64,000 nt of DNA from Pedobacter segetis (lineage in GTDB: Bacteria > Bacteroidota > Bacteroidia > Sphingobacteriales > Sphingobacteriaceae), in contig NZ_JAEHFY010000009.1 in the NCBI RefSeq assembly GCF_016623585.1, forward strand, positions 1 through 64,000. The letters are read 5' to 3'. The position numbers and the translations under genes are program-made. This document shows positions 45,356 through 53,605 of the stretch, one piece after another (the first letter of the stretch is position 1; each line of letters begins with the position of its first letter). The notes below the pieces were generated by a model. It did no database searches. It worked only from the letters and a program-made list of their open reading frames with translations, and was not told where the DNA came from.

Positions 45356-45363
45356 TATGTTTG
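45356..45363 (+). promoter_or_regulatory. -7 box for the FadL-like gene
   Basis: TATGTTTG followed by C fits TAnnTTTG, 48 bases upstream of the ATG at 45412. Confidence 0.6.
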
Positions 45364-45411
45364 CATAGCAAATCCCAATTAACCAATTATTTTTAAATAA
45401 ATAACAGATTT

Positions 45412-46629
45412 ATGATAAAGAAACTACTGCTTGCAGCTTGCATTGCGATGCCGGCTACCATTTTTGCACAAGGTTTTCAAGTTAACCTACAAGGGCAAAA
45501 ACAAATAGGAATGGCTGGCGCAGGGGCCGGAACAGCCATGGATGGCGCTACCCTATTTTTTAATCCTGGCGCAATGGTTATGCTTAAAGAAAATCAGATC
45601 AATTTAGGAGTTAGCCCTTTATTGTTTAAATCTGCTTTTTTGAAAGCTGGATCTAACCAGGTAGAGCATAACAAAAACGAGGTTGCACCTCCCTTTGAGG
45701 CTTATGCGGTTTTTGGTCCAAAATCTGGAAAAATTAAATTTGGGATTGGTGCTTACACGCCATTTGGCGGCCTGGTTAATTGGGGAAACCAATGGTCTGG
45801 AAAATATTCTTTGATTTCTTTAAACCTAAAGGCAATTTATATACAGCCAACCATAAGCGTTAAGCTTACAGACAATATTGGATTGGGCGCAGGCTTTGTT
45901 TACAACCATGGTAGCGTAAATTTACAAAGAGCGATCCCAATTACCAAACCAGATGGAAGCGACAGTAAAGCCACTTTAGATGGTTCTGGCGAGGGTTACG
46001 GCTGGAATGCAGGTATTTATTTTAAAACTTTATCTGGCGTAACCATAGGTATTGTTCACCGATCTAAAGTTGATACTAAATTAAATAATGGAGATGCTAC
46101 GTTTGACGTACCAACGGCTTTGCAAGCCGGTTTCCCAACTAAGTTTAATTCTTCGCTGCCATTACCAGCAACTACATCCTTAGGTTTTGGATTTTATCCA
46201 TCACAAAAAACCACCATCGCTTTTGATGCAAATTGGGTACATTGGAGTGTTTACAAAAACCTAGAGTTTGATTATGATAATAATGCGAGGGTGGCTGATA
46301 CAAAATCACCAAGAAATTATAGTGATGGAGCATCATTGAAACTAGGTATCAACCAACAACAAACAGATAAATTGGCGTTGAGAGCTGGGGTTGGTTATGC
46401 TTTTACCCCCGTGAAAGACGGTTATGTAACTCCCGAGGCTCCTGATGCAAATAGACTTATTTTATCTGCCGGTTTGGGATATAATTTTACTTCAAAATTC
46501 AATTTAGATCTATCTTTTTTATACGAAGGGATTGAAAGCAGAAAGCAAACCAATTTAGAGTCTAACCTTTCGGGTACTTTTAAAACCAATGTTTACATTC
46601 CTGGGATTGGATTATCTTATAAGTTTTAA
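45412..46629 (+). CDS. FadL/OmpP1-family outer-membrane transporter
   Basis: A 405-residue beta-barrel with a cleavable signal (AACIAMPATIFAQG, cut near residue 20). GFQVNLQGQKQIGMAGAG at the mature N-terminus matches the FadL hatch and the plug motif found in the family. It ends in a barrel strand with terminal phenylalanine (GIGLSYKF). FadL proteins import long-chain fatty acids or other hydrophobic compounds across the outer membrane. The next gene encodes a GDSL-like lipoprotein 20 bases away, so the pair may release and import lipid acyl chains. Confidence 0.88.
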   Translation: MIKKLLLAACIAMPATIFAQGFQVNLQGQKQIGMAGAGAGTAMDGATLFFNPGAMVMLKENQINLGVSPLLFKSAFLKAGSNQVEHNKNEVAPPFEAYAVFGPKSGKIKFGIGAYTPFGGLVNWGNQWSGKYSLISLNLKAIYIQPTISVKLTDNIGLGAGFVYNHGSVNLQRAIPITKPDGSDSKATLDGSGEGYGWNAGIYFKTLSGVTIGIVHRSKVDTKLNNGDATFDVPTALQAGFPTKFNSSLPLPATTSLGFGFYPSQKTTIAFDANWVHWSVYKNLEFDYDNNARVADTKSPRNYSDGASLKLGINQQQTDKLALRAGVGYAFTPVKDGYVTPEAPDANRLILSAGLGYNFTSKFNLDLSFLYEGIESRKQTNLESNLSGTFKTNVYIPGIGLSYKF

Positions 46630-46649
46630 TTACTATTTAGCTAAAAAAA

Positions 46650-47945
46650 ATGAAAAAATATAACTCTTTAAAATTGTTGCTTGCTGGGCTAATACTGATT
46701 ACAGCTGCATGCGATACAAAAATAGATGCCCCAACCCTTTCTAAGGGCAGCGCAGACTTCACTAAATATATTGCCGTTGGAAACTCTTTAACTTCTGGTT
46801 ATGCAGATGGTGGTCTTTATTTAGATGGTCAATTAAACTCATTCCCTAGTATTATTGCCAAGCAAATGAAACTTGTTGGTGGCGGTGCGTTTAATCAGTC
46901 ACTTTTTGATGATGCCCATTCTAACGGCTCGGGTTATTTAAGTTTGGGAGGTTTTAACCCAAACGGCACACCTATATTAAATCAAGTTACTGATAAGTTA
47001 GCTTACAGAGATGCCATGGGTCATTTTATAAAATTTACTGGGGACATAGAAAATTTAGGAATCCCGGGTATGCGTTTAGACCTTGGGGCCGCAGCACCTA
47101 CATTTAGTGCCCTAAACCCCTATTTTGAAAGATTATTACCAGATGCACAAGTAGGAAACACAACTTATTTGAATTTTATAGCAGGAAGAAGCCATACTTT
47201 CTTCTCTTTTTGGTTAGGGAATAACGATGTTTTGGGTTGGGCAACCAATGGAGGGGTAGTAAATAACGACCCAACAAAAGCTTTAACGTCTAAAGCAAAC
47301 TTCACAAATTTATATTCGGCGTTTATAGGCACTTTAACAGCCCAAGGGCAAAAAGGTGTGGTAGCAACCATTCCGGATGTAACGGCTATTCCTTATTTTA
47401 ATACGGTAACTGTTTCTGCTATAAATGCTGGTTTAAAAGCAAATCCACAAACAGCAAATTACAGTTTGGTAATCAATGCCTTAAACCCGGCAACAGGCTT
47501 ACACTCGCCAAGATTGGCAACCTCTGCTGATCTGATAATTTTGACTTTTAACACCGCCTCAATTGGCGTAAATGGTTACGGGTTAAGCCCGCTAAACCCG
47601 ATAAAGGATGAACAAGTATTGGATAAAGACGAGGTTGCCATTGCTAAAGATTATGTAAATAGTTACAATACCTCTATTAAAACCATTGCAGCTGCCAAAG
47701 GCTTGGCGGTTTTTGATGCTTATGCTTTCTTAAATCAGTTTAAAGGGGCAGGTATTTCGGTTGATGGGGTAGCAGCAAGTTCATCTTATATTTCTGGTAA
47801 TGTATTTTCTTTAGACGGTGTTCATTTAACGCCATTTGGATATGCAATTGCCGCTAATGGTTTTATCAATAGCATTAACAGCACTTATGGGTCAACGATC
47901 CCAACCGTAAATACCGCAGATTATAGGTTTGTAAAATTCCCATAA
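46650..47945 (+). CDS. SGNH/GDSL-like hydrolase lipoprotein
   Basis: A 431-residue lipoprotein (signal ending LITAAC, Cys21) with an SGNH hydrolase fold. Block I is GNSLTSGY near residues 44-51, with asparagine replacing the usual aspartate of GDSL. Block III GNNDVLGW contains the expected Gly-Asn and block V DGVHLTPFGYAIA supplies the Asp-His pair. The catalytic serine, asparagine and histidine are therefore present. It is probably an esterase or lipase anchored at the outer membrane. It forms an operon with the FadL-like porin and ends in a strong terminator. Confidence 0.86.
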   Translation: MKKYNSLKLLLAGLILITAACDTKIDAPTLSKGSADFTKYIAVGNSLTSGYADGGLYLDGQLNSFPSIIAKQMKLVGGGAFNQSLFDDAHSNGSGYLSLGGFNPNGTPILNQVTDKLAYRDAMGHFIKFTGDIENLGIPGMRLDLGAAAPTFSALNPYFERLLPDAQVGNTTYLNFIAGRSHTFFSFWLGNNDVLGWATNGGVVNNDPTKALTSKANFTNLYSAFIGTLTAQGQKGVVATIPDVTAIPYFNTVTVSAINAGLKANPQTANYSLVINALNPATGLHSPRLATSADLIILTFNTASIGVNGYGLSPLNPIKDEQVLDKDEVAIAKDYVNSYNTSIKTIAAAKGLAVFDAYAFLNQFKGAGISVDGVAASSSYISGNVFSLDGVHLTPFGYAIAANGFINSINSTYGSTIPTVNTADYRFVKFP

Positions 47946-47966
47946 TTTTTTGGTTAATATTTTACT

Positions 47967-47998
47967 AAAGGATTTGATTGGCTTCAAATCCTTTTTTT
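47967..47998 (+). terminator. Intrinsic terminator after the GDSL-like gene
   Basis: aaaggatttga and tcaaatccttt form a perfect 11-bp stem with a 6-nt loop and a T run, 21 bases after the stop. Confidence 0.9.
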
Positions 47999-48061
47999 GT
48001 TTTTAAGCGATAGAGAACTTTTTAAATACTACCTCTAAATTTTTTGATTAATTTGGCACCG

Positions 48062-48973
48062 ATGAAAAAAGTTTTGGTAACAGGTAGTAACGGTTTATTG
48101 GGCCAAAAATTAACCCAAAGGATTTTATCTAAAAATGATTTTGAGCTAATTGCTACCGCAAAAGGAGAAAACAGGTTTACCATTAAAGAAGGCTATACCT
48201 ATGAAGAGATGGATATTTTGGATTACGAAAGCCTAGATAACGTAATTGGAAAATATTTGCCCAATGCGGTTATCAATACCGCAGCCATGACAAACGTTGA
48301 TACTTGTGAAACAGAAAGAGAGGCTTGTTGGGCTTTAAATGTTACCGCAGTACAAAATTTAATAAAAGCTTGTAAAAAGCATGATGTACAATTGATACAT
48401 CTTTCTACGGATTTTATTTTTGATGGTGCAAATGGCCCTTATCTAGAAGATGCAGAGCCAAACCCTGTTTCTTTTTACGGAGAATCTAAACTGGCCGCAG
48501 AAACTCTATTAAAAAATTCTGATATTAAATGGACGGTTTTGAGAACCATTATTGTTTATGGGATCGTTAACGATATGAGCCGTAGCAACATTGTACTTTG
48601 GGCAAAAGGAGCGTTGGAAAAAGGCAACCCAATCAATGTGGTAAATGATCAATGGCGTATGCCTACTTTAGCCGAGGATCTAGCCGAAATTTGTTTACTA
48701 GCCGCCCAAAAAGAAGCACAGGGCGTTTACAATGCTTCTGGAAAAGATATGATGAGCATTATGGAATTGGTAGAGCAAGTTGCAGAATTTTATCAACTAG
48801 ATAAAACATTAATTAACCCAATTAGTTCTTCTTCATTAAACCAGGCTGCTAAACGGCCGGTAAAAACAGGGTTTATCTTAGACAAATCAATCAAAGAATT
48901 GGGTTATGAACCACATTCTTTTAGAGAAGGAATGGCAATTATGCAAAAGCAGGTGGAGTTGTTAGGATCTTAA
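48062..48973 (+). CDS. RmlD-like NAD(P)-dependent sugar-nucleotide reductase
   Basis: A 303-residue extended SDR of the dTDP-4-dehydrorhamnose reductase type. VLVTGSNGLLGQKL is the cofactor loop near residues 4-17. NTAAMTNVDTCE, STDFIFDGANGPY and the catalytic YGESKLAAE (Tyr and Lys) follow. I chose ATG 48062; an upstream TTG would add six residues before the Rossmann strand. No other rhamnose genes are nearby, so it may serve another dTDP- or UDP-sugar pathway, or be a general reductase. Confidence 0.8.
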   Translation: MKKVLVTGSNGLLGQKLTQRILSKNDFELIATAKGENRFTIKEGYTYEEMDILDYESLDNVIGKYLPNAVINTAAMTNVDTCETEREACWALNVTAVQNLIKACKKHDVQLIHLSTDFIFDGANGPYLEDAEPNPVSFYGESKLAAETLLKNSDIKWTVLRTIIVYGIVNDMSRSNIVLWAKGALEKGNPINVVNDQWRMPTLAEDLAEICLLAAQKEAQGVYNASGKDMMSIMELVEQVAEFYQLDKTLINPISSSSLNQAAKRPVKTGFILDKSIKELGYEPHSFREGMAIMQKQVELLGS

Positions 48974-49078
48974 GTTCTATAGGTTTAAAGTGGAAAGTTC
49001 AAAGTATTAAGTGTTACCAATAGTTCAATATTTGATCTATTAATCAAAAATCGTTTATTCATTCAAAATCAAAATTAT

Positions 49079-49543
49079 ATGTTATTAAAAGTTGGCGATA
49101 AAGCCCCAGATTTCAAATTGTTTAGTTCAGAACTCAAAGAAGTTAGTTTAAAAGACTTTGCGGGGAAAAAAGTTATATTACATTTTTTTCCGATGGCATT
49201 TACAGGTGTTTGTACCACGCAATTATGCACCATGAGGGATAACTTTGGTTTTTACGAAGGCTTAGGTGCGCAGGTTTTGGGCATTTCTGTAGATTCTCCT
49301 TTTACGTTGGCTAAGTTTAAAGAAGACAATAACTATCAATTCCCGCTCCTTTCTGATTTTAACAAGGAAACTTCACAAGCTTATGGTGCTTTTTACGATG
49401 AATTTGTTTTCAATTTAAAAGGTGTTTCTAAAAGAGCTGCATTTGTAATCGATGAAAATCAAAAGATAATTTATGCAGAAGTATTGGAATCTGCCGGAGA
49501 TCTTCCTAATTTCAAAACAATTGACGATATTGTAAATTCATAA
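49079..49543 (+). CDS. Peroxiredoxin (AhpE/AhpC-TSA type)
   Basis: A 154-residue thiol peroxidase. The peroxidatic cysteine lies in [14 protein letters not shown] near residue 45, preceded by FFPMAF. Threonine and arginine of the active site (TTQ, RD; later SKRAAFVID) are present. A second cysteine five residues later (CTTQLC) could act in an atypical way. It reduces hydrogen or organic peroxides. It stands upstream of floA with a 14-base gap, so the two may be co-transcribed. Confidence 0.9.
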   Translation: MLLKVGDKAPDFKLFSSELKEVSLKDFAGKKVILHFFPMAFTGVCTTQLCTMRDNFGFYEGLGAQVLGISVDSPFTLAKFKEDNNYQFPLLSDFNKETSQAYGAFYDEFVFNLKGVSKRAAFVIDENQKIIYAEVLESAGDLPNFKTIDDIVNS

Positions 49544-49557
49544 ATAAAAACCTAAAA

Positions 49558-50541
49558 ATGGATGGCTCTTACGGCGTAATTTTTATTATCATTGGTAGCG
49601 TTGTAGCACTTTTCTTTGTGCTATATATTTTACCTGTTAACTTATGGTTTACCGCACAATTATCAGGTGTAAAAATAAACTTACTTAATTTAGTATTAAT
49701 GAGGTTAAGGCGTGTACCCCCTTCATTGGTTGTTAACGCGTTGATCACATCAACAAAGGCAGGCCTCAACCTTACCTCTAACGAGATTGAGACGCATTAT
49801 TTGGCAGGCGGCCACGTTAACAATGTAATAAAATCGCTCATATCTGCCGATAAGGCAAACATACCCTTAGATTTTAAATTGGCAACCGCCATAGATCTGG
49901 CAGGTAGGGATGTTTTTGAAGCGGTACAACTATCGGTTAACCCTAGGGTTATAAATACGCCACCTGTTGCGGCCGTGGCAAAAGACGGGATCCAACTAAT
50001 AGCGAAAGCAAGGGTTACCGTTAGGGCAAATATCAACCAATTGGTTGGTGGTGCGGGTGAGGAAACCATTTTAGCAAGAGTTGGCGAAGGTATTGTTACC
50101 ACCATAGGCTCGGCAGTAAGCCATAAAGAGGTACTAGAAAACCCAGATAAAATATCTAAAGTGGTATTATCTAAAGGATTAGACTCTGGGACCGCTTTTG
50201 AGATTTTATCCATTGATATTGCGGACATTGATATTGGCGATAATATTGGCGCAAAATTACAAACCGATCAGGCCGAAGCAGATCTAAAAGTAGCTAATGC
50301 CAAAGCGGAAGAACGTAGGGCTTTTGCTGTTGCTTATGAGCAAGAGATGCGAGCAAAGGCACAAGATGCAAGAGCAAAAGTTATTGAGGCCGAGTCGCAG
50401 ATACCTTTAGCGATCTCTGAAGCATTTAGAAACGGGAACCTTGGAATTATGGATTATTATAAGATGCAAAATATCCAAGCGGATACGGATATGAGAGAAT
50501 CTATCTCTAAACCAACCAACGGAAATAAAGACAAGAAGTAG
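49558..50541 (+). CDS. floA: Flotillin-like protein FloA
   Basis: A 327-residue membrane scaffolding protein of the UPF0365/YqfA family. An N-terminal hydrophobic hairpin ([18 protein letters not shown] near residues 10-27) anchors it, a short SPFH-like domain follows with [20 protein letters not shown] and [12 protein letters not shown], and the C-terminal half is an alanine/glutamate-rich coiled coil ([17 protein letters not shown]). It organises functional membrane microdomains. No NfeD-type partner adjoins it; a peroxiredoxin lies upstream. Confidence 0.93.
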   Translation: MDGSYGVIFIIIGSVVALFFVLYILPVNLWFTAQLSGVKINLLNLVLMRLRRVPPSLVVNALITSTKAGLNLTSNEIETHYLAGGHVNNVIKSLISADKANIPLDFKLATAIDLAGRDVFEAVQLSVNPRVINTPPVAAVAKDGIQLIAKARVTVRANINQLVGGAGEETILARVGEGIVTTIGSAVSHKEVLENPDKISKVVLSKGLDSGTAFEILSIDIADIDIGDNIGAKLQTDQAEADLKVANAKAEERRAFAVAYEQEMRAKAQDARAKVIEAESQIPLAISEAFRNGNLGIMDYYKMQNIQADTDMRESISKPTNGNKDKK

Positions 50542-50563
50542 ATTTTTTTTCTTAAACTTTAAC

Positions 50564-50600
50564 AAGAGCGGCAAATAAAATTGCTGCTCTTTCTGTTTGT
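50564..50600 (+). terminator. Intrinsic terminator after floA
   Basis: aagagcggcaa and ttgctgctctt pair (one G-U) around a 6-nt loop, followed by a short T-rich run, 22 bases past the stop. Confidence 0.75.
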
Positions 50601-50640
50601 ACAGAATATCTTCAGAATTGTTTTTCAATTTCAAAGCATA

Positions 50641-51360
50641 ATGAGAAAACTAATCTTTTTATTCGCCATTTTAATTTGTACAATAAATTTCACTATTGCG
50701 CAAAGCTTAGATTCTACCAAAATCAGTACGGATAGGCCATTAACCATAAAAAAAACAGGTTTTCAATGGAAAAACCAAGAATATCTAATTGCGCCAGTAG
50801 CATTTATCACTTATGGTTTTTCTTCTTTGGCCAGTACAGAGGTTCGCGAATGGAACGTGGATATTAGAAATGAAATTGTAGAAGACCACCCCACTTTTCA
50901 TACTTCGGCAGATAATTACCTTCAGTTTTCTCCTGCGGTTGCAACCTTTGCCCTAAAGGCCGCTGGTGTAAAAAGCCAGAACGATTTTTTTGGCTCTATA
51001 AGGGTTTACAGCATATCAACGGTTTTAATGGCCGGGACGGTTCTTGCCGTAAAAAAACTTACCGGTGAATTAAGGCCAGATGGCAGTGCCAATAATTCTT
51101 TCCCCTCTGGGCATACCGCAACAGCTTTTGCCGCTGCAGAGTTTATGCACCAAGAGTTTAAAAAATCATCTCCTATTTTGAGCTATAGCGGTTATTTGGC
51201 CGCCGCCGCAACGGGCACCTTGCGCATGTACAATAACAGGCATTATTTGGGAGATGTTATTGCCGGGGCAGGTGTAGGCATTTTAACCACTAAAGCAGCC
51301 TATTGGATAAATAACAAGGTTTTTAAATCCCACAAAAGAAGTCATCATCAATCTTTTTAA
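50641..51360 (+). CDS. PAP2-family membrane phosphatase
   Basis: A 239-residue phosphatase with a signal (ICTINFTIAQS) when started at ATG 50641, the start I prefer. All three PAP2 motifs are present: KLTGELRP (KX6RP type), FPSGHTATAFA (PSGH), and RMYNNRHYLGDVIAGAGVG (SRX5HX3D-like). It probably dephosphorylates lipid phosphates such as phosphatidate or undecaprenyl pyrophosphate at the envelope. It lies just upstream of the kinase-like gene. Confidence 0.9.
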   Translation: MRKLIFLFAILICTINFTIAQSLDSTKISTDRPLTIKKTGFQWKNQEYLIAPVAFITYGFSSLASTEVREWNVDIRNEIVEDHPTFHTSADNYLQFSPAVATFALKAAGVKSQNDFFGSIRVYSISTVLMAGTVLAVKKLTGELRPDGSANNSFPSGHTATAFAAAEFMHQEFKKSSPILSYSGYLAAAATGTLRMYNNRHYLGDVIAGAGVGILTTKAAYWINNKVFKSHKRSHHQSF

Positions 51361-51390
51361 AAGCAATCAAAATAAATATTAGCTTTGGGT

Positions 51391-52440
51391 ATGAGCATTT
51401 TGGAAGATAGAAATGACGTACCCTCTAAAAAGAAGATTTTTTATAACGTAAAAAAACCGCTTAAAGAGTACCTTCTCAAATACGATCGTGAGATCGATAT
51501 CCCGGTAAAGTACTCGGATATGTTGCGGTTTAACCTCTCTACACCCTTATTAGATAAAAACGACAAAGACACCTTATGGCAAACCGTTTATTATGACGAG
51601 GCCGAAATGGCAGAGCTTTATCCGGGATTAAAATATATCTATGCTTTGATGAACGCTTCGGGAAGGCTGGAGGTAATGGACCATCTTTCTGTATCGAGGA
51701 TAGATTATTGTTCTTTTGGCAATTCTAAACCTTTTAGGGTACGTATCATCAATCGTTTAAACGATAATTACGATCATTTTTATGTGAAAAGAGCAGATGC
51801 CTCACGTGTTTACGGTTTGGAGCTAGAACATATTTTATCGCCCAACAGGATAAATTACATCACAGACTCTGAAACTTTGATAGAAGAGCATATCCCGGGT
51901 TTGCCGGGCGATGTTTTTGTGGATGATTACATCAATGATATTAAGTTTAACCAAACCCGTATCAGTAAAGAATTTGTGAAATTTAACGAGCGCTGCTTTG
52001 TGCGCCTTTTGGGCGATATGCGTTCTTATAACTTTGTGGTAGATATTACGCCAGATATCGAAGGGAACCAATACCGCATAAGGGCGATAGATTTTGACCA
52101 ACAATCTTACGAAGGCAAGTTGAAGTTGTATATGCCCCAGTATTTTAAAGAGAACAACAATCTGGTTTTTTTGGGGATGGAATCTATCAACGAAAAATCT
52201 ATGAAACAATATCAACAAGAAGAAAGAAGTATCATCAGCCACAGGGTTAAGTTGGCCCGCTACCGTTTAAAAGAGCTTTTTGAAGCTTCTTTAACCGATG
52301 AGATTGCACCTTTAGAAAAAACTTTAGCTCTCGGAAAAGAACTGGCCGTTTATCATAAAAACAAAAAATTTACTAAAATTAGGCACATGGGGCGGATGGT
52401 TAAAGCCCATATTTATGCTTGTTTAGAGAACAAGAAATGA
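51391..52440 (+). CDS. Uncharacterised protein with kinase-fold-like motifs
   Basis: About 349 residues, no signal or membrane span. The family is widespread in Bacteroidota but I know of no defined function. By eye it has a protein-kinase/aminoglycoside-kinase layout: a possible ATP lysine in DHFYVKRADASR near 136, a hinge-like EEHIPGLPGD near 172, catalytic-loop-like GDMRSYNFVVD (Asp and Asn spaced as in DxxxxN) near 215, and IDFD in place of DFG near 240. The ATGA overlap with the methyltransferase gene shows the two are translated together. The kinase idea is inference from motif order only. Confidence 0.55.
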   Translation: MSILEDRNDVPSKKKIFYNVKKPLKEYLLKYDREIDIPVKYSDMLRFNLSTPLLDKNDKDTLWQTVYYDEAEMAELYPGLKYIYALMNASGRLEVMDHLSVSRIDYCSFGNSKPFRVRIINRLNDNYDHFYVKRADASRVYGLELEHILSPNRINYITDSETLIEEHIPGLPGDVFVDDYINDIKFNQTRISKEFVKFNERCFVRLLGDMRSYNFVVDITPDIEGNQYRIRAIDFDQQSYEGKLKLYMPQYFKENNNLVFLGMESINEKSMKQYQQEERSIISHRVKLARYRLKELFEASLTDEIAPLEKTLALGKELAVYHKNKKFTKIRHMGRMVKAHIYACLENKK

Positions 52441-53198
52441 TCAAAAGGTTTTTGAAAGGCATTTTATCCCCAAAATTAATCCGTTATTTTTCTGAGTTAA
52501 AGAACAAGGGGAAATCTGCCGAAGCACTATTTACAGAAATATACCAAAAAAATTATTGGGGCAAACCGCAAGGAAAGAACAGGTTTTTTTCTGGCACAGG
52601 AACAAGCAATGCTAACACCAACTTATATATCGCTTTTCTAATCGGTTTTATCAAAAAACATCAGATAAAAAATGTATTTGAAATAGGTTGTGGGGATTTT
52701 ACCATAATGGAAAAAGTTTTAGGCCAAGTGGCCGTGAATTATGTTGGATCAGATGTGGTAAAGCCTTTGATAAACGATTTGAATACGAGAAACCTTAACA
52801 AAGATCAAAATTTTATTTTTATCGATGCGATTGAGGATGAATATCCCGATGCAGAACTTTGCATTATAAGACAGGTTTTGCAGCACTTAAATAATCAACA
52901 AATAAAATCGATTTTAGAGAAAACCAAAAAATTCAATTACGTTTTGGTTACAGAACATTTGCCTTTAAATCCTGAAGTTAAAAATGGCGATAAAAATATT
53001 GGTGGATATATTAGGTTGCAAAACAAAAAAGCTTCTGGGGTTTATTTGGAAGAAAACCCTTTCAATTTAGAAATCGAAAATGTAATTTCTTATAGAAATG
53101 ATGATTTAGGCTTCGATAAAAAGAATATCCCTGCCATTATGCGAACAAGCTTGATCAAAAACGATTCGCTACGCAGGAATAAACAAAAACAGGTATAA
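52437..53198 (+). CDS. Class I SAM-dependent methyltransferase
   Basis: A 253-residue protein with the Rossmann motif I NVFEIGCGDFTIMEK near residues 79-93, YVGSDVVKPLI (motif II) near 107-117 and LCIIRQVLQHLNN near 139-151. The substrate is unknown. The ATG at 52437 overlaps the TGA of the upstream kinase-like gene. The N-terminus is basic and hydrophobic. Its last 30 bases overlap the convergent hypothetical gene at 53169-53543. Confidence 0.82.
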   Translation: MIKRFLKGILSPKLIRYFSELKNKGKSAEALFTEIYQKNYWGKPQGKNRFFSGTGTSNANTNLYIAFLIGFIKKHQIKNVFEIGCGDFTIMEKVLGQVAVNYVGSDVVKPLINDLNTRNLNKDQNFIFIDAIEDEYPDAELCIIRQVLQHLNNQQIKSILEKTKKFNYVLVTEHLPLNPEVKNGDKNIGGYIRLQNKKASGVYLEENPFNLEIENVISYRNDDLGFDKKNIPAIMRTSLIKNDSLRRNKQKQV

Positions 53199-53543
53199 AA
53201 GTCGTTTTTCATGGTTAATCTCAAAGTCAAAAGTTTCATGTTTTAAAAGCTCTTTTTTGATGGCAGAACAACCCCATTCTAATTTCAATTCATAGGCGAA
53301 ATTCACTTTACCGTATCTATCATCCTTAATTAAATGTGGCTCTAAACTTTTTAATATCGCCATTGGGCCGCCGCCGTCTGTATTGTTCAGATCAACCAGA
53401 ACTTGTGAAACAGCATTATTAACCTCTGGGTTATCTATGGTATATTTGAACAAGAATTTGCCGAGATCGAGACTTCCGCATTTTAACCTCTCGTTGTCTT
53501 TTTCTGAAAATGATATTCCGTTTTTTATGATAGATGTTTTCAT
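53169..53543 (-). CDS. Hypothetical protein, 124 residues
   Basis: No family recognised. It has a mixed strand-helix pattern with KCGSLDLGKFLFKYTID, NAVSQVLVDLNNTDGGGP and a terminal LYLFLFIPA. No signal, membrane span or catalytic motif is visible. It overlaps the convergent methyltransferase gene by 30 bases. It may be a small fold such as an SRPBCC-like or stress protein, but nothing confirms this. Confidence 0.5.
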   Translation of the reverse strand: MKTSIIKNGISFSEKDNERLKCGSLDLGKFLFKYTIDNPEVNNAVSQVLVDLNNTDGGGPMAILKSLEPHLIKDDRYGKVNFAYELKLEWGCSAIKKELLKHETFDFEINHEKRLLYLFLFIPA

Positions 53544-53605
53544 TTTTAAAGGCTAAAAGCAGGGTGCAAAAGGCTTAAAGCTTATTTGCGAAACTGCATT
53601 AATGA

